From positions 145,567-209,566 of the forward strand of contig CAAHEC010000063.1 of NCBI GenBank assembly GCA_900772415.1: a stretch of DNA of 64,000 nucleotides. The letters run 5' to 3'. This stretch comes from Bacilli bacterium. Lineage in GTDB: Bacteria; Bacillota_I; Bacilli_A; RF39; UBA660. Each line of letters opens with the position of its first letter. Positions within the stretch are counted from its first letter, which is position 1. The translations under genes were made by a program, and so were the position numbers. The notes under the pieces were generated by a model. It was not told where the DNA came from, made no database searches, and worked only from the letters and a program-made list of their open reading frames with translations. Positions 43,234-52,504 of the stretch are shown piece after piece.

Positions 43234-43689
43234 TTATTTATTAAGTAAATATATTCCTAAATTTAAATAGGCCGCAAATAATACCCATAATAAATATGGA
43301 ATATTTAAATAGGCTGCTTTTTTATCAATATTATAGAATTTAGCTATCATAATAACTATTGCTATTAAAAGTAATATTATCCATATAAACGCTAATAAAT
43401 ATGCTCCAAAGCCAAAAAATATTAATGTCCATAAAGAATTAATTATAAGTTGAATAGAATATATAATTAAAGAATTTCTATTTTTATCTATAACTATATA
43501 TAAAGATATACTCATAAGAAGGTATAAAATGCTCCAAACAATAGGGAATAATATACCAGGCACATTAATTGGTTTTTCAAGTTCCTTAAAAGTATCCATA
43601 TTATTCATTGTAAAAAAACTAAAGAAACTTCCTACTACAAAAGTAATTATTATTATAATAATTAATCTTTTCCAATTTATTTTTTTCAT
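43234..43689 (-). CDS. tspO: TspO/MBR family membrane protein
   Basis: Five membrane helices with the family signatures KPINVPGILFPIVWSILYLLMS, IQLIINSLWTLIFFGFGAY and NIPYLLWVLFAAYLNLGIYLLN. The family binds porphyrins and other tetrapyrroles; physiological function varies. AGTGGTGAT precedes the ATG. Lies between the ABC genes and the nucleosidase on the same strand. Confidence 0.92.
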   Translation of the reverse strand: MKKINWKRLIIIIIITFVVGSFFSFFTMNNMDTFKELEKPINVPGILFPIVWSILYLLMSISLYIVIDKNRNSLIIYSIQLIINSLWTLIFFGFGAYLLAFIWIILLLIAIVIMIAKFYNIDKKAAYLNIPYLLWVLFAAYLNLGIYLLNK

Positions 43690-43726
43690 ATAATCACCAC
43701 TATTAGTTTACTTTATTTTTAATAAA

Positions 43727-44422
43727 TTATGCTTCATAGAATTCTTTTAGAAATTTATATAATATTCTTTGACAAACTAAAGAAGATTCTAAATCGTATA
43801 AATTATATTGCTTAATGCTATTATTATTAGCAAAGTTAGATATTATCTTAATAGACGCATATGATAATCCATTAATTAAACAAAATTGTCCCACAATTCC
43901 GGATTCACAATCAACCGCACCAGCATTATATTCACATCTTATACTATTTGCCAAATTATAATTTGAAACATACATGTCAGATGACGCAACAACATCTAGC
44001 GAATAATTAACTCCTGTTTTTATTGCACTTTTTTTAAGACATTCAGTTAAATCTTCATCTGCTTTGTATAAAGCCTTTTCTACTTTTGGAATCTGTCCTG
44101 ATAAATAACCATTCGGCATAAAATCAACATCAAACTGAAGTGTTGAAATAGGAATTATTGCACTAAATATGTCATTACCATCATGTATACTTCCTGCGGT
44201 TCCAATAACGACTATTGCCTTTACTGCATATTTATCACACATATATCTTAAATTACTAGCTATATTTACCTTTCCATATCCAGTAACTAAAATAATAAAT
44301 TTATGATCCTTATAAACACACTCATACATTTCACTTTTATTTGGGCTTTGTTTTTTTGAATAATCTAATTTTTCCAGTAAATCACTTATATAGCATTTAT
44401 CAGATGAAACTATTGCTAACAT
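43727..44422 (-). CDS. MTA/SAH nucleosidase-like protein
   Basis: Nucleoside phosphorylase/hydrolase fold of the MTAN type: GYGKVNIASNLRYMCDKY, VVIGTAGSIHDG, DCESG at about 187-191 (VDCESGIVGQFC, corresponding to the VEMEGAA motif) and IKIISNFANNNS. The family hydrolyses methylthioadenosine or S-adenosylhomocysteine. The DCESG spelling differs from the standard MEMEGA, so the substrate may differ. AGGAGGTG precedes the ATG. Confidence 0.8.
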   Translation of the reverse strand: MLAIVSSDKCYISDLLEKLDYSKKQSPNKSEMYECVYKDHKFIILVTGYGKVNIASNLRYMCDKYAVKAIVVIGTAGSIHDGNDIFSAIIPISTLQFDVDFMPNGYLSGQIPKVEKALYKADEDLTECLKKSAIKTGVNYSLDVVASSDMYVSNYNLANSIRCEYNAGAVDCESGIVGQFCLINGLSYASIKIISNFANNNSIKQYNLYDLESSLVCQRILYKFLKEFYEA

Positions 44423-44501
44423 AAATTAGCACCTCCTAATAAATGTATATTTGTTTTAATTTAATTTTATTTACATAAAATTACTTTATAGGAGGGATTT
44501 T

Positions 44502-45695
44502 ATGGCATATAAAGTTGCAATAGATGCAGCATTTGGTGGAACAGATAGTGGTGCTAGTTCAAACGACTTAATAGAAAAGGATTTTTCTTTATCGATTTCA
44601 AAATATATAAGTAATAGACTAAATGATCTCGGAATAGAAAATTTCTTAGTTAGAAACAGTGATGAAACACTAAGCAATGAAGAAAGAGTAAACATAATAA
44701 AAAATAACTATGGTTCAGGAAATAATATTATTGTTATTTCAAACAGGCTAAATACTGGTGGATTAAACGGAGCTGAGATAATGTATCCACTTAGGAGTAA
44801 TAGCAAACTTGCGTCTTTAATTGCAAATAATTTAGAAGATATGGGACAACCCGTTTTAAAGTATTATCAGCTAAGAGATAGTAGTGATACATCAAAAGAT
44901 GATGATTATCTAATTAGAAATACAGCAAATAACTTAACAATTGTGGTAGATTACGGATACATAGATAACAAAAGTGATGCTAATTTTTTAAAAAATAACT
45001 ATGAAAAACTAGGTGAAGCTGTCGTTAAAGCTATAGCAAACTATGCTGGAATAAATTATACACCTCTTAATATGGAAGGTTATTATATTGTAAAAAAGGG
45101 AGATAGTTTGTGGAGTATTGCTAGCAAAAATGGTACTACTGTGGATAATATTAAAAGATTAAATAATTTAACTAATAACACTTTGCAAATTGGTCAAATA
45201 CTTAAATTAAAGAATGAAGAAAAAGAAGATAACTTAAAAGATAAAAATATTTATACAGTTAAAAAAGGAGATAGCTTGTGGCTTATAGCTAACAAAAATG
45301 GAGTTAGTGTAGATGATATTAAAAACGCAAATAATTTAACTAGTAATACTTTACAAATAGGACAAATTCTTATTATTCCAGACAAAAAAACAAGTACTAA
45401 GGAAATTACTTATGTTGTTAAAAAAGGTGACAGCCTATGGCTTATTGCAAATAAATATGATACTACAGTTGAAAAAATAAAAAGTGCAAATAATTTAATT
45501 AATAATACTTTGCAAATTGGTCAAATACTTACTATTCCAAGTTCCACAGAATTCTTCACATATACCGTAAAAAAAGGTGATAATTTATGGTTAATAGCAA
45601 AAAATTATAATACTACTGTGGATAACATTAAAAAATTAAACAATTTAACTAGTAATACTTTGCAAATTGGTCAAAAATTAATATTGCCCTCTTAA
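44502..45695 (+). CDS. Inactive amidase_3-like protein with four LysM repeats
   Basis: Residues 1-185 are clearly homologous to the intact amidase at 46441, but the zinc residues have changed: DAGHGG is DAAFGG (His to Phe11), SNHLN is SNRLN (His to Arg82), and the catalytic Glu in LVEYAFLD is Asp150 in VVDYGYID; only Glu25 is kept. Four LysM domains follow from about residue 193 (each with KKGDSLW and QIGQ). No signal peptide. It should bind peptidoglycan without cutting it. AGGAGG precedes the ATG. Confidence 0.85.
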   Translation: MAYKVAIDAAFGGTDSGASSNDLIEKDFSLSISKYISNRLNDLGIENFLVRNSDETLSNEERVNIIKNNYGSGNNIIVISNRLNTGGLNGAEIMYPLRSNSKLASLIANNLEDMGQPVLKYYQLRDSSDTSKDDDYLIRNTANNLTIVVDYGYIDNKSDANFLKNNYEKLGEAVVKAIANYAGINYTPLNMEGYYIVKKGDSLWSIASKNGTTVDNIKRLNNLTNNTLQIGQILKLKNEEKEDNLKDKNIYTVKKGDSLWLIANKNGVSVDDIKNANNLTSNTLQIGQILIIPDKKTSTKEITYVVKKGDSLWLIANKYDTTVEKIKSANNLINNTLQIGQILTIPSSTEFFTYTVKKGDNLWLIAKNYNTTVDNIKKLNNLTSNTLQIGQKLILPS

Positions 45696-45751
45696 TTTTA
45701 ATATTTTTTAATTAAAATTTATGGTATTATATAAGTAGTGAGGATAATTAT

Positions 45752-45946
45752 ATGAAATTTGAAAAACAAGTAGAAAATGCAAAGACAGAAAAATTAAAAT
45801 ATAGAATAACAAGGGATGTGTTATTTATAGTATTAGGTATTTTGTTTTTAATTATATCTATTATCTTGGCATATTCTGATAGTGATAAAAAAATAAAAAA
45901 CACTAATAACAATAATAATTATAATGAAGTTAAGAAAACAAAATAA
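45752..45946 (+). CDS. Small membrane protein (64 aa)
   Basis: Not recognised. One helix (about residues 23-43, VLFIVLGILFLIISIILAYS) flanked by charged ends and an Asn-rich tail. GTGAGGA precedes the ATG and a terminator follows its stop, so it is a real gene. It sits between the inactive amidase and the SleB-like gene. Confidence 0.6.
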   Translation: MKFEKQVENAKTEKLKYRITRDVLFIVLGILFLIISIILAYSDSDKKIKNTNNNNNYNEVKKTK

Positions 45947-45962
45947 TTGTTTTCTTTTTTTT
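45933..45962 (+). terminator. Terminator of the 64-aa gene
   Basis: AGAAAACAA (45933-45941) and TTGTTTTCT (45947-45955) pair, followed by eight T. Confidence 0.8.
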
Positions 45963-45987
45963 GCATAAAATATATTAGGTGATTTTA

Positions 45988-46413
45988 TTGATAGTTAAAT
46001 ATACAAATAAGGAGTTAGATTTACTTGCAAGATTAATGAGGGCTGAAGCCTTAGGAGAGGGAAATCTTGGTATGCTCATGGTTGGAAATGTTGGTATAAA
46101 CAGAGTCATAGCAGATTGTCTTGATTTTAAAAACATAAGGAGTATAACAGATATGGTATATCAATCTCCAGGTGGATTCACAGGACCTAATAGTGCCCTT
46201 TTCCAAAGTTCTTCAACAACAGCCGAAAAAAATCTTGCTAAAAGGATAACAAGGGGAGAGTATTTTCATCCAGCAACTAACGCATTATGGTTTTATTCTC
46301 CAGGTTCTTCTAATTCATGTAAAACAACTTGGTTCAACCAAGATAATGCTGGTAAATATAAAAATCATTGTTTTTATGAACCTGCTAAGGGGGTTTGCAA
46401 GGAATTACATTAA
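45988..46413 (+). CDS. Cell wall hydrolase, SleB/CwlJ family
   Basis: Hydrolase_2 domain: LLARLMRAEALGEGNLGMLMVGNVGINR contains the catalytic Glu at the E-A-x-G-E motif, followed by ALWFYSPG and AGKYKNHCFYEP at the C-terminus. SleB/CwlJ are spore cortex-lytic enzymes or related lytic transglycosylases. No signal peptide, as for CwlJ, which is made in the mother cell. AGGTGAT precedes the TTG at 45988. It lies between two LysM amidase-type genes, a likely cell-wall module. Confidence 0.88.
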   Translation: MIVKYTNKELDLLARLMRAEALGEGNLGMLMVGNVGINRVIADCLDFKNIRSITDMVYQSPGGFTGPNSALFQSSSTTAEKNLAKRITRGEYFHPATNALWFYSPGSSNSCKTTWFNQDNAGKYKNHCFYEPAKGVCKELH

Positions 46414-46442
46414 AAAAGCTTACCAAATGGTAGGCTGTTTTT
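46412..46442 (+). terminator. Terminator of the sleB-like gene
   Basis: AGCTTACC and GGTAGGCT pair (one G-T pair) around AAAT, followed by G and five T; the convergent amidase gene ends beside it. Confidence 0.8.
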
Positions 46443-47838
46443 ATGGAATAATTAGAGTTTGACCTATTGATAATACATCTGATGTTAGATTGTTCATCAT
46501 TCTAATAGCATTTATACTAACTTTAAATCTATCTGCAATACTCCATAAGTTATCTCCTTTTTGAACTATATATAAACTTGAATTACCGTTAATGTTATTA
46601 TTAGCATTTTTAGGTATAACCAGTACTTGACCAACTGTTAATATATCATTAATTAAGTCGTTTGCGTTCTTTAGATCATTAACAGGTACATTGTAGGAAT
46701 TTGCTATTGACCATAAACTATCTCCTTTTTGAACTACATATGTATCAGAGAAATTAATATCAGAATCATTACCTGTACTTTCTATATCACTTGGTATGTT
46801 TAAAGTTTGACCTACGGTTAGTATGTTGTTTTTGATATTATTTTCTCTTATAATAGCACTTGGTGTAGTTCCATATTTAAGTGATATAGAATATAACGTA
46901 TCTCCTTTTTGGACTACATATGTTGTCTTTGTTTCTGGAGAAATTACTTCATTATTATTAGAATTTGGAATTTGAAGGACTTGTCCTACATAAATAGTGT
47001 TATCACCTAAATCATTAAGATTTGCAATCTCATCTACGGTGGTATTATTAGCATTTGCTATTGACCATAAACTATCTCCTTTTTGAACTACATATGTTAC
47101 ATTAGTTTGATCAGAAGGTGCTACTCCTGGTATTGTTAATACTTGACCTACTGTTATAAGATTAGAAGTTAAATTATTTGCCATTTTAATCTCATTTACA
47201 CCTACGTTAAATCTTTTAGCAATGCTCCATAAACTATCTCCCATGCTAACTGTATAAGTATCATTAACTGTATTACGACCAGGTTCAGTGTATTTGTAAC
47301 CTTTATATTCTGCTACTGCTTTAACTACTGCCTCAGCCCATTTTTTCCAATCATCCTTTATTTGTTTTCTATCATCCTTTGTAGAATCTAAAAATGCATA
47401 TTCTACTAATATCGATTCCGCTGGTGATGTATTTCTAATTATGTAATAGTAATCTTTATTAGGATTTGATGGGAGCTTTCTTTGATACCATTTTCTAATA
47501 TTTTGTCCTGTTTCTTCTATATTATCAAGAATCATTTTAGACAATGTATCGTTATTTCTTAAAGCATATACTATTTCGGCACCATCGCCACCTCCCGCAT
47601 TTAAGTGATTAGATATAACAATATCATTACTACTAGTAATATTTGGTTTAATGGTATTTATTCTATCAGTTGGATTTAAAGTAACATCCTCAGTCCTAGT
47701 TATAACAGTAGGAATTTCTAAATCTTTAAATCTATTATACATATAATTAGCAATCTTTAAAGTATAATCCTTTTCTATTATATCTCCGCTCGAAGATCCA
47801 GGATCTGTTCCTCCATGACCAGCATCTACTATAACCAT
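46441..47838 (-). CDS. N-acetylmuramoyl-L-alanine amidase (amidase_3) with five LysM repeats
   Basis: Intact zinc site: His8 in DAGHGG, Glu22 in IIEKD, His78 in SNHLNAGG and catalytic Glu146 in LVEYAFLD. Cuts the MurNAc-L-Ala bond. Five LysM repeats from residue about 195 to the end (QKGDSLWSIAN type), one with SMGDSLWSIAK. No signal peptide, suggesting release by lysis or sporulation-type expression. GAAGGAGGG precedes the ATG. Paralogue of the inactive protein at 44502. Confidence 0.9.
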   Translation of the reverse strand: MVIVDAGHGGTDPGSSSGDIIEKDYTLKIANYMYNRFKDLEIPTVITRTEDVTLNPTDRINTIKPNITSSNDIVISNHLNAGGGDGAEIVYALRNNDTLSKMILDNIEETGQNIRKWYQRKLPSNPNKDYYYIIRNTSPAESILVEYAFLDSTKDDRKQIKDDWKKWAEAVVKAVAEYKGYKYTEPGRNTVNDTYTVSMGDSLWSIAKRFNVGVNEIKMANNLTSNLITVGQVLTIPGVAPSDQTNVTYVVQKGDSLWSIANANNTTVDEIANLNDLGDNTIYVGQVLQIPNSNNNEVISPETKTTYVVQKGDTLYSISLKYGTTPSAIIRENNIKNNILTVGQTLNIPSDIESTGNDSDINFSDTYVVQKGDSLWSIANSYNVPVNDLKNANDLINDILTVGQVLVIPKNANNNINGNSSLYIVQKGDNLWSIADRFKVSINAIRMMNNLTSDVLSIGQTLIIP

Positions 47839-47895
47839 ATTATCCCTCCTTCAAAGTATTTTATGATTAATACCCAATATGGTGTTACATAAATA

Positions 47896-47910
47896 ACTTA
47901 TCCACAGCAA
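47896..47910. repeat. 15-base direct repeat with perfect DnaA box, left copy
   Basis: ACTTATCCACAGCAA, which contains the DnaA box TTATCCACA. The identical 15 bases recur at 49752, in the same orientation, flanking the gene 48060-49718. It may be an insertion footprint or DnaA-binding sites. Confidence 0.5.
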
Positions 47911-48059
47911 TTCATTCTTGCAATCATAATTAAAAGAAAAATTTATTGAAATATAATTGAAATATATAGGAAAATAATATATAATAAACTTACTTTTTTT
48001 AGACGGGTAATTAAAAAGTTAAAAAAAGAAAAATAAAACAAGAAAAAGGTGATTATATT

Positions 48060-49718
48060 ATGCAAAAAATAAATAATTATAATAATGAAAATATAGAACT
48101 AATTAAAGCATTTATAATATATATGAAAGAAAAATATGGAATAGATTATTTAAATGATCCTAGATACATTGGAATGATGTACTATGGAAGCAGATTAACT
48201 GGTAATTATAATAAAACATCTGATTTAGATTTATGCATCATTTGTGATTCTGAATCAGAAAAAGAATATAAAGGCGTTGTTACAATTAATGGTATTGATG
48301 TAGAATATATCGAAAAAACCGAAGATTCAATATATTCTACCACTAACAATGACTATAAAAGAAGAAATTCCTTTCCTAAATCAGCATATTCAAGAGCATA
48401 CACAATTTTTGAAAAAAATAATTGTATTACAAACATAAAAGAATATGTAAATCAATTATATAGCAAAGACTTTGAGCTTCCTTTAGCAGGAGAAGTTCTT
48501 GATGACCTAGTTGTTATAGATAATAGAATTTCTGACTTAAAATCATTAGATGTATCTAATGATGACTCATTTGATATATTATATTACACGTTACTAGATA
48601 GAATTAAGACAGCTTATCATAAAATGAATAATATATCTAGAATAGAAATATATAAAGCAGTTAGAGCATATAATGATCCAAAATATAAGGAAACCGCTCT
48701 AGGTATAGATACCCCTATTGATGAGAAGTACATAATCTTATTTATGCAATGTTTTAATTCTAATGATTTAGCAAAAGAAGAAAAATTAAAGAGATTAGAT
48801 AATTTAGTTAGATATATTGAATCATCTTATTCTTTGAGCAAAGATAATTTTGAATTTGAAATATATAAGCGTCCTCCTTTCTATCAATCTAAACCAGTTA
48901 TTTTAAATACTATGAAAAATAGTAAGAAAGTTAATTTAAGTGAAAAAAATAACAGTATAGTAAACAAATTTATTGCTTATAAAGACTTGCTTAATAGACA
49001 GGATTATATTGGTTCATTTATATATAAAAATAATTTGCAAAATGCAAATGAAATTGAAATGATTGTGTTATTAGATTCTTCAAGTGAAAAAATGTTTAAA
49101 GGATCTTACACGATAGATGGAGTAACAATTAAATATGTTATGGTACATGATAAATATTTATCAAACTCCTCTTTTGATGATGATAGACCTTGCCCTTACA
49201 AACCTGATCAACAAGGTTTCTTGATTCCAAATAACATTACTTATTCCATAATTGCAGATGATAGAAATACTGAATTAGTTGAAGACTTTGCGTTAAGATT
49301 ATTTAAGCAAAATTTCAAAAAGATAGAATCCAGTAAATACTCAAGTGAAATGATAGTAATAGATAACAGAATGAAAAGATTAGAAAGTTTTATTGATGTT
49401 AATGATTGTGATTATTTTGATATGTATTATTATATTATTATGAGTAAAATGATTAATGCATACAGAAACAAAATTGGTAATTGTTATATAGATCCTAACA
49501 ACATTGATAATAAAAAATTCATTGATTATTATAATGCTGCACTAAACTGTCGAGGTAATAAGTCAGAAAGATTTAACTTATTAAATGGACTATACAAATT
49601 TTTAAAAGGAAATATTGATGTTTCTCTTGAAGAAAGAGTTGATATTACACCAAAATCTAAAGAAAATAACAAAGGAACAGCATTTACTAAAAAAAGAAAT
49701 CATAATATTAGTAAATAA
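48060..49718 (+). CDS. Two-lobed nucleotidyltransferase, second lobe degenerate
   Basis: Residues about 35-290 form a Pol-beta-type nucleotidyltransferase: YYGSRLTGNYNKTSDLDLCIICD with Gly43-Ser44 and Asp55/Asp57, followed by a helical part. Residues about 299-510 repeat the same order (YIGSFIYKNNL...NEIEMIVLLDSSSEKMFKG against YIGMMYYGSRL...SDLDLCIICDSESEKEYKG; VVIDNRISDLKS against IVIDNRMKRLES), but the GS and both catalytic Asp are lost. The first lobe could transfer a nucleotide; the second may bind substrate or regulate. No close family is recognised. Confidence 0.7.
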   Translation: MQKINNYNNENIELIKAFIIYMKEKYGIDYLNDPRYIGMMYYGSRLTGNYNKTSDLDLCIICDSESEKEYKGVVTINGIDVEYIEKTEDSIYSTTNNDYKRRNSFPKSAYSRAYTIFEKNNCITNIKEYVNQLYSKDFELPLAGEVLDDLVVIDNRISDLKSLDVSNDDSFDILYYTLLDRIKTAYHKMNNISRIEIYKAVRAYNDPKYKETALGIDTPIDEKYIILFMQCFNSNDLAKEEKLKRLDNLVRYIESSYSLSKDNFEFEIYKRPPFYQSKPVILNTMKNSKKVNLSEKNNSIVNKFIAYKDLLNRQDYIGSFIYKNNLQNANEIEMIVLLDSSSEKMFKGSYTIDGVTIKYVMVHDKYLSNSSFDDDRPCPYKPDQQGFLIPNNITYSIIADDRNTELVEDFALRLFKQNFKKIESSKYSSEMIVIDNRMKRLESFIDVNDCDYFDMYYYIIMSKMINAYRNKIGNCYIDPNNIDNKKFIDYYNAALNCRGNKSERFNLLNGLYKFLKGNIDVSLEERVDITPKSKENNKGTAFTKKRNHNISK

Positions 49719-49722
49719 TTCT

Positions 49723-49745
49723 GGAGCGAAACGCTCTTTTTATTT
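49723..49745 (+). terminator. Terminator after the nucleotidyltransferase
   Basis: GAGCG and CGCTC pair around AAA, followed by five T and more A/T. Confidence 0.7.
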
Positions 49746-49751
49746 TAAAAT

Positions 49752-49766
49752 ACTTATCCACAGCAA
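49752..49766. repeat. 15-base direct repeat with perfect DnaA box, right copy
   Basis: Identical to 47896-47910; see that entry. It lies just beyond the terminator of the flanked gene. Confidence 0.5.
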
Positions 49767-49794
49767 AAAACAAGAAACTTAATTCTTGTCTTTT

Positions 49795-50466
49795 TTATTC
49801 TCTAATTTTTCTTTTGTATCTTTCCTTTAGTACTTTTAAATTAGGATATGACTTCATTAATCTCTTACCAAACTTAGAATTATTTGTAACATACTCTCTT
49901 ACCTTTTTAGTTATTTCCTCCGTATTATCCATAACTATTTTATTAGTTTTCAAATGTAACTTAGTAATTATCGAATAAGATGCTATATTATCTATAGCAA
50001 ACAATATAAATAAAACAATTGCAATTGGATTTAATACATTCTTTGGTATACTAATAAGAAAATTGCTTATAAATGGATTTATAACGTACATCAAAAGACA
50101 CCCCAAAAGGCCAAATGGTATCATGGTTTCTAAACATATTCTGCCATTTATATTAAACTTTCTATCACTATAATCCCACCATCTAGCTTTAAATAATTTT
50201 TCCATAATATAACTAGTTAAATACTCTAAAATAGAACAAACTACCATAGACATTATAAATAACACAAAAAAATCATTTGAATATCTTTTCAAAAGAAGTA
50301 TTATAAGCACACATCCACAACCATATATAGGACAATAAGGTCCTATTAAAAAACCTCTATTAACTAAAGTCTTATCTTTAAACAAAGTAAATATAACTTC
50401 CATTACCCAACCTATAATTGAATATATTAAAAATAAAATAAAATAAAAACATAAATTATTGATCAT
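49795..50466 (-). CDS. CmpB-like putative ABC transporter permease
   Basis: Membrane protein of the PF06541 (ABC_trans_CmpB) type: IGWVMEVIFTLFKDKTLVNRGFLIGPYCPIYGCG is the family hallmark, and KARWWDYSDRKFNINGRICLETMIPFGLLG follows. About six membrane helices and a basic C-terminal tail. The family is often annotated as an ABC permease without proof. TAGGTGG precedes the ATG. No ATPase is next to it. Confidence 0.85.
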   Translation of the reverse strand: MINNLCFYFILFLIYSIIGWVMEVIFTLFKDKTLVNRGFLIGPYCPIYGCGCVLIILLLKRYSNDFFVLFIMSMVVCSILEYLTSYIMEKLFKARWWDYSDRKFNINGRICLETMIPFGLLGCLLMYVINPFISNFLISIPKNVLNPIAIVLFILFAIDNIASYSIITKLHLKTNKIVMDNTEEITKKVREYVTNNSKFGKRLMKSYPNLKVLKERYKRKIRE

Positions 50467-50548
50467 ACTTCCACCTATTAAATAATATTATATCAAAATA
50501 TTTAGATAAATTAAAATTTAAAATTCATAAATAATTAATGTCTTCTAA

Positions 50549-51199
50549 TTACTTTACATATAATTTAGGCATATTAGCGATTTTTTCAATATCCAGCTCA
50601 CTATCAGAATATGACATTTCTCTAAATGGCATATAAAGACCTTTATCATACAATGCTAAAGCAATATCTTTTATTTCATTAAAATTATGTATAAGTCTAT
50701 AAATTTTATTTAAATCATGTTTATCTTTTATACTACTTAAATAAGTAAGTAGCCTTATATCAACTGATCTTAATTTATCAGGTAATATCCTTTCATAAGA
50801 AATAAACTCATTCCCATAGTGAGTACTATTTCTAGAAGCCCTAATATCACTTGAAATTAAAAAATCAACATTATGTATATTAAATGGATTATACTCAAAT
50901 TCGTCCTCATATAAATCATCTAAATAAGGTACAGAAAGTGATATGCCATCATTTCCATTAACATGAGAAGTAACATCTGATAAAATCTCTAAATGTTCTT
51001 TTGTATATCTTCTGATGCTTAAATCATTTATATCACTTAATGATAGTATTCCGTTTTTTATAATAGAAGGTGAGTTTTTATAAGAAGAATTATGATGATA
51101 TCTAGCTTTATAAACTTTATGTTTGCCAATTTTAAAGCTACTTAAAGTATCTCCAATATATTCTAATATATTATTTTTATCTATATATATTTCATTCAT
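50549..51199 (-). CDS. Hypothetical protein (216 aa)
   Basis: Not recognised. The segment KARYHHNSSYKNSPSIIKNGILSLSDIN (about residues 29-56) has the R/Y-H...I..NGIL look of ADP-ribosyltransferase-like folds, and HYGNEFISYERILPDKLRSVDIRLL follows near 140. No signal peptide or membrane segment. AAGGGGGG precedes the ATG. It lies between a CmpB-like gene and htrA. Assignment to the ART fold is a guess. Confidence 0.5.
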   Translation of the reverse strand: MNEIYIDKNNILEYIGDTLSSFKIGKHKVYKARYHHNSSYKNSPSIIKNGILSLSDINDLSIRRYTKEHLEILSDVTSHVNGNDGISLSVPYLDDLYEDEFEYNPFNIHNVDFLISSDIRASRNSTHYGNEFISYERILPDKLRSVDIRLLTYLSSIKDKHDLNKIYRLIHNFNEIKDIALALYDKGLYMPFREMSYSDSELDIEKIANMPKLYVK

Positions 51200-51336
51200 G
51201 ATCTTAAACCCCCCTTTTTTAAATTTTAATGTTTATATTATCATATTTTAAAATAAAAAGCAAATGTATGTTTTTGTAGCAAACTATACTATATTTAACA
51301 ATTTAATATAAAAAGGAAAATCAATTACTGATTTTC

Positions 51337-52485
51337 CTACTCATTTTCCCTAGTAAGTTTTACTTTGCATTTTCCTTCTTTACCATTTCTTATATAGGTA
51401 ACTTCCACCGTATCACCTACCTTATGTTTATACAAGTAATACTTAAATTCTGAAGTTGTAGTAATTTTTTCATTATCCATTTTAGTTATTATATCACCAT
51501 CTCTTAATCCTGATAAAGAAGCAGGATAACCAATACTAACTTTAAGGAGCATTACTCCAGATGAAACATTAGAATCAACCTTTATACCATATCTATTCAA
51601 TAAATATCTATTAGTTAAATCAACTATTTGAACCCCCATCATTGGTCTTTTTATGGTTTGACCTTTTTCCAAATAAGGGACATAATCCATTGCATCTTCA
51701 ATGGGTATAGCAAACCCCATACCTTCTACTTCTTCATTAACAAGTTTTAAAGAAGTTATACCTATTACATCTCCCGCCAAATCAACAAGTGGGCCACCAC
51801 TATTACCAGGACTAATGGCAGCATCTGTTTGAAGAACTTTTACAATAAAAGATTCAGTACTACTATTATTACCAGAAGAACTTGTAGCAACTAATCTATC
51901 TTTACCAGATAAAATTCCCTTTGTTACGGTACCTAAATAAGTAGACCCCATTGGAGAGCCAACAGTGAACACCGTATTTCCTATTTTCACGTTTGAACTA
52001 GTGCCAATACTTGCAACTTGAAGTACATCTTTAACATCCATTCTTAAAACAGCTAAATCAGTGTAAGAATCAGTCCCTAAAACGGTTAAAGTAACAACTT
52101 TATTATTTGATAAAGTCCCCTGTATATTAGAGTTGTTAGATACAACATGGGCATTAGTTAAAACATACCCATATTTACTATCCTTTTGATAAACAAAGCC
52201 AGTACCAGAACTTATAGTATCACCATTATTATTTAAAACTTCTATACATAATACGGCTTTATATACTTTATCAATTGCATCTTCCATGGCCTCTTCGGTT
52301 ACTTTAGTTTCAGAAACCATTGTTTTTTTAGTAACTATATTAGGGTTTTTATAATTATAGTAATACATAAGTCCGCAGCCTAATAAAAAAGCAATCATTA
52401 CGATTATTATTAACTTAATAGGATTATTATTTTTTTTCTTTTTTTTACCAATATATTCAGCATTTGAGAACTCTATTTTTTCCAT
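51337..52485 (-). CDS. htrA: HtrA/DegP-type serine protease with PDZ domain
   Basis: A membrane helix at 22-42 anchors the enzyme outside the cell. Catalytic triad His113 (TNAHVV), Asp143 (TDLAVL) and Ser229 (PGNSGGPL); a single PDZ domain at about 290-375 (SIGYPASLSGLRDGDIITKMDNEKI). Degrades damaged secreted and membrane proteins. AAGGGAG precedes the ATG. Directly follows an Abi_2 gene by 19 bases and may share its transcript. Confidence 0.95.
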   Translation of the reverse strand: MEKIEFSNAEYIGKKKKKNNNPIKLIIIVMIAFLLGCGLMYYYNYKNPNIVTKKTMVSETKVTEEAMEDAIDKVYKAVLCIEVLNNNGDTISSGTGFVYQKDSKYGYVLTNAHVVSNNSNIQGTLSNNKVVTLTVLGTDSYTDLAVLRMDVKDVLQVASIGTSSNVKIGNTVFTVGSPMGSTYLGTVTKGILSGKDRLVATSSSGNNSSTESFIVKVLQTDAAISPGNSGGPLVDLAGDVIGITSLKLVNEEVEGMGFAIPIEDAMDYVPYLEKGQTIKRPMMGVQIVDLTNRYLLNRYGIKVDSNVSSGVMLLKVSIGYPASLSGLRDGDIITKMDNEKITTTSEFKYYLYKHKVGDTVEVTYIRNGKEGKCKVKLTRENE

Positions 52486-52504
52486 AAAATATCTCCCTTC
52501 TTTA

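Noticed and set aside
45100..45690. Tandem DNA repeat or CRISPR-like array
   Set aside because: The periodicity comes from four LysM domains in one reading frame with diverged DNA.
47896..49766. Replication origin suggested by two perfect DnaA boxes
   Set aside because: Only two boxes 1.8 kb apart, no dnaA/dnaN/AT-rich unwinding region between them; kept as a repeat instead.
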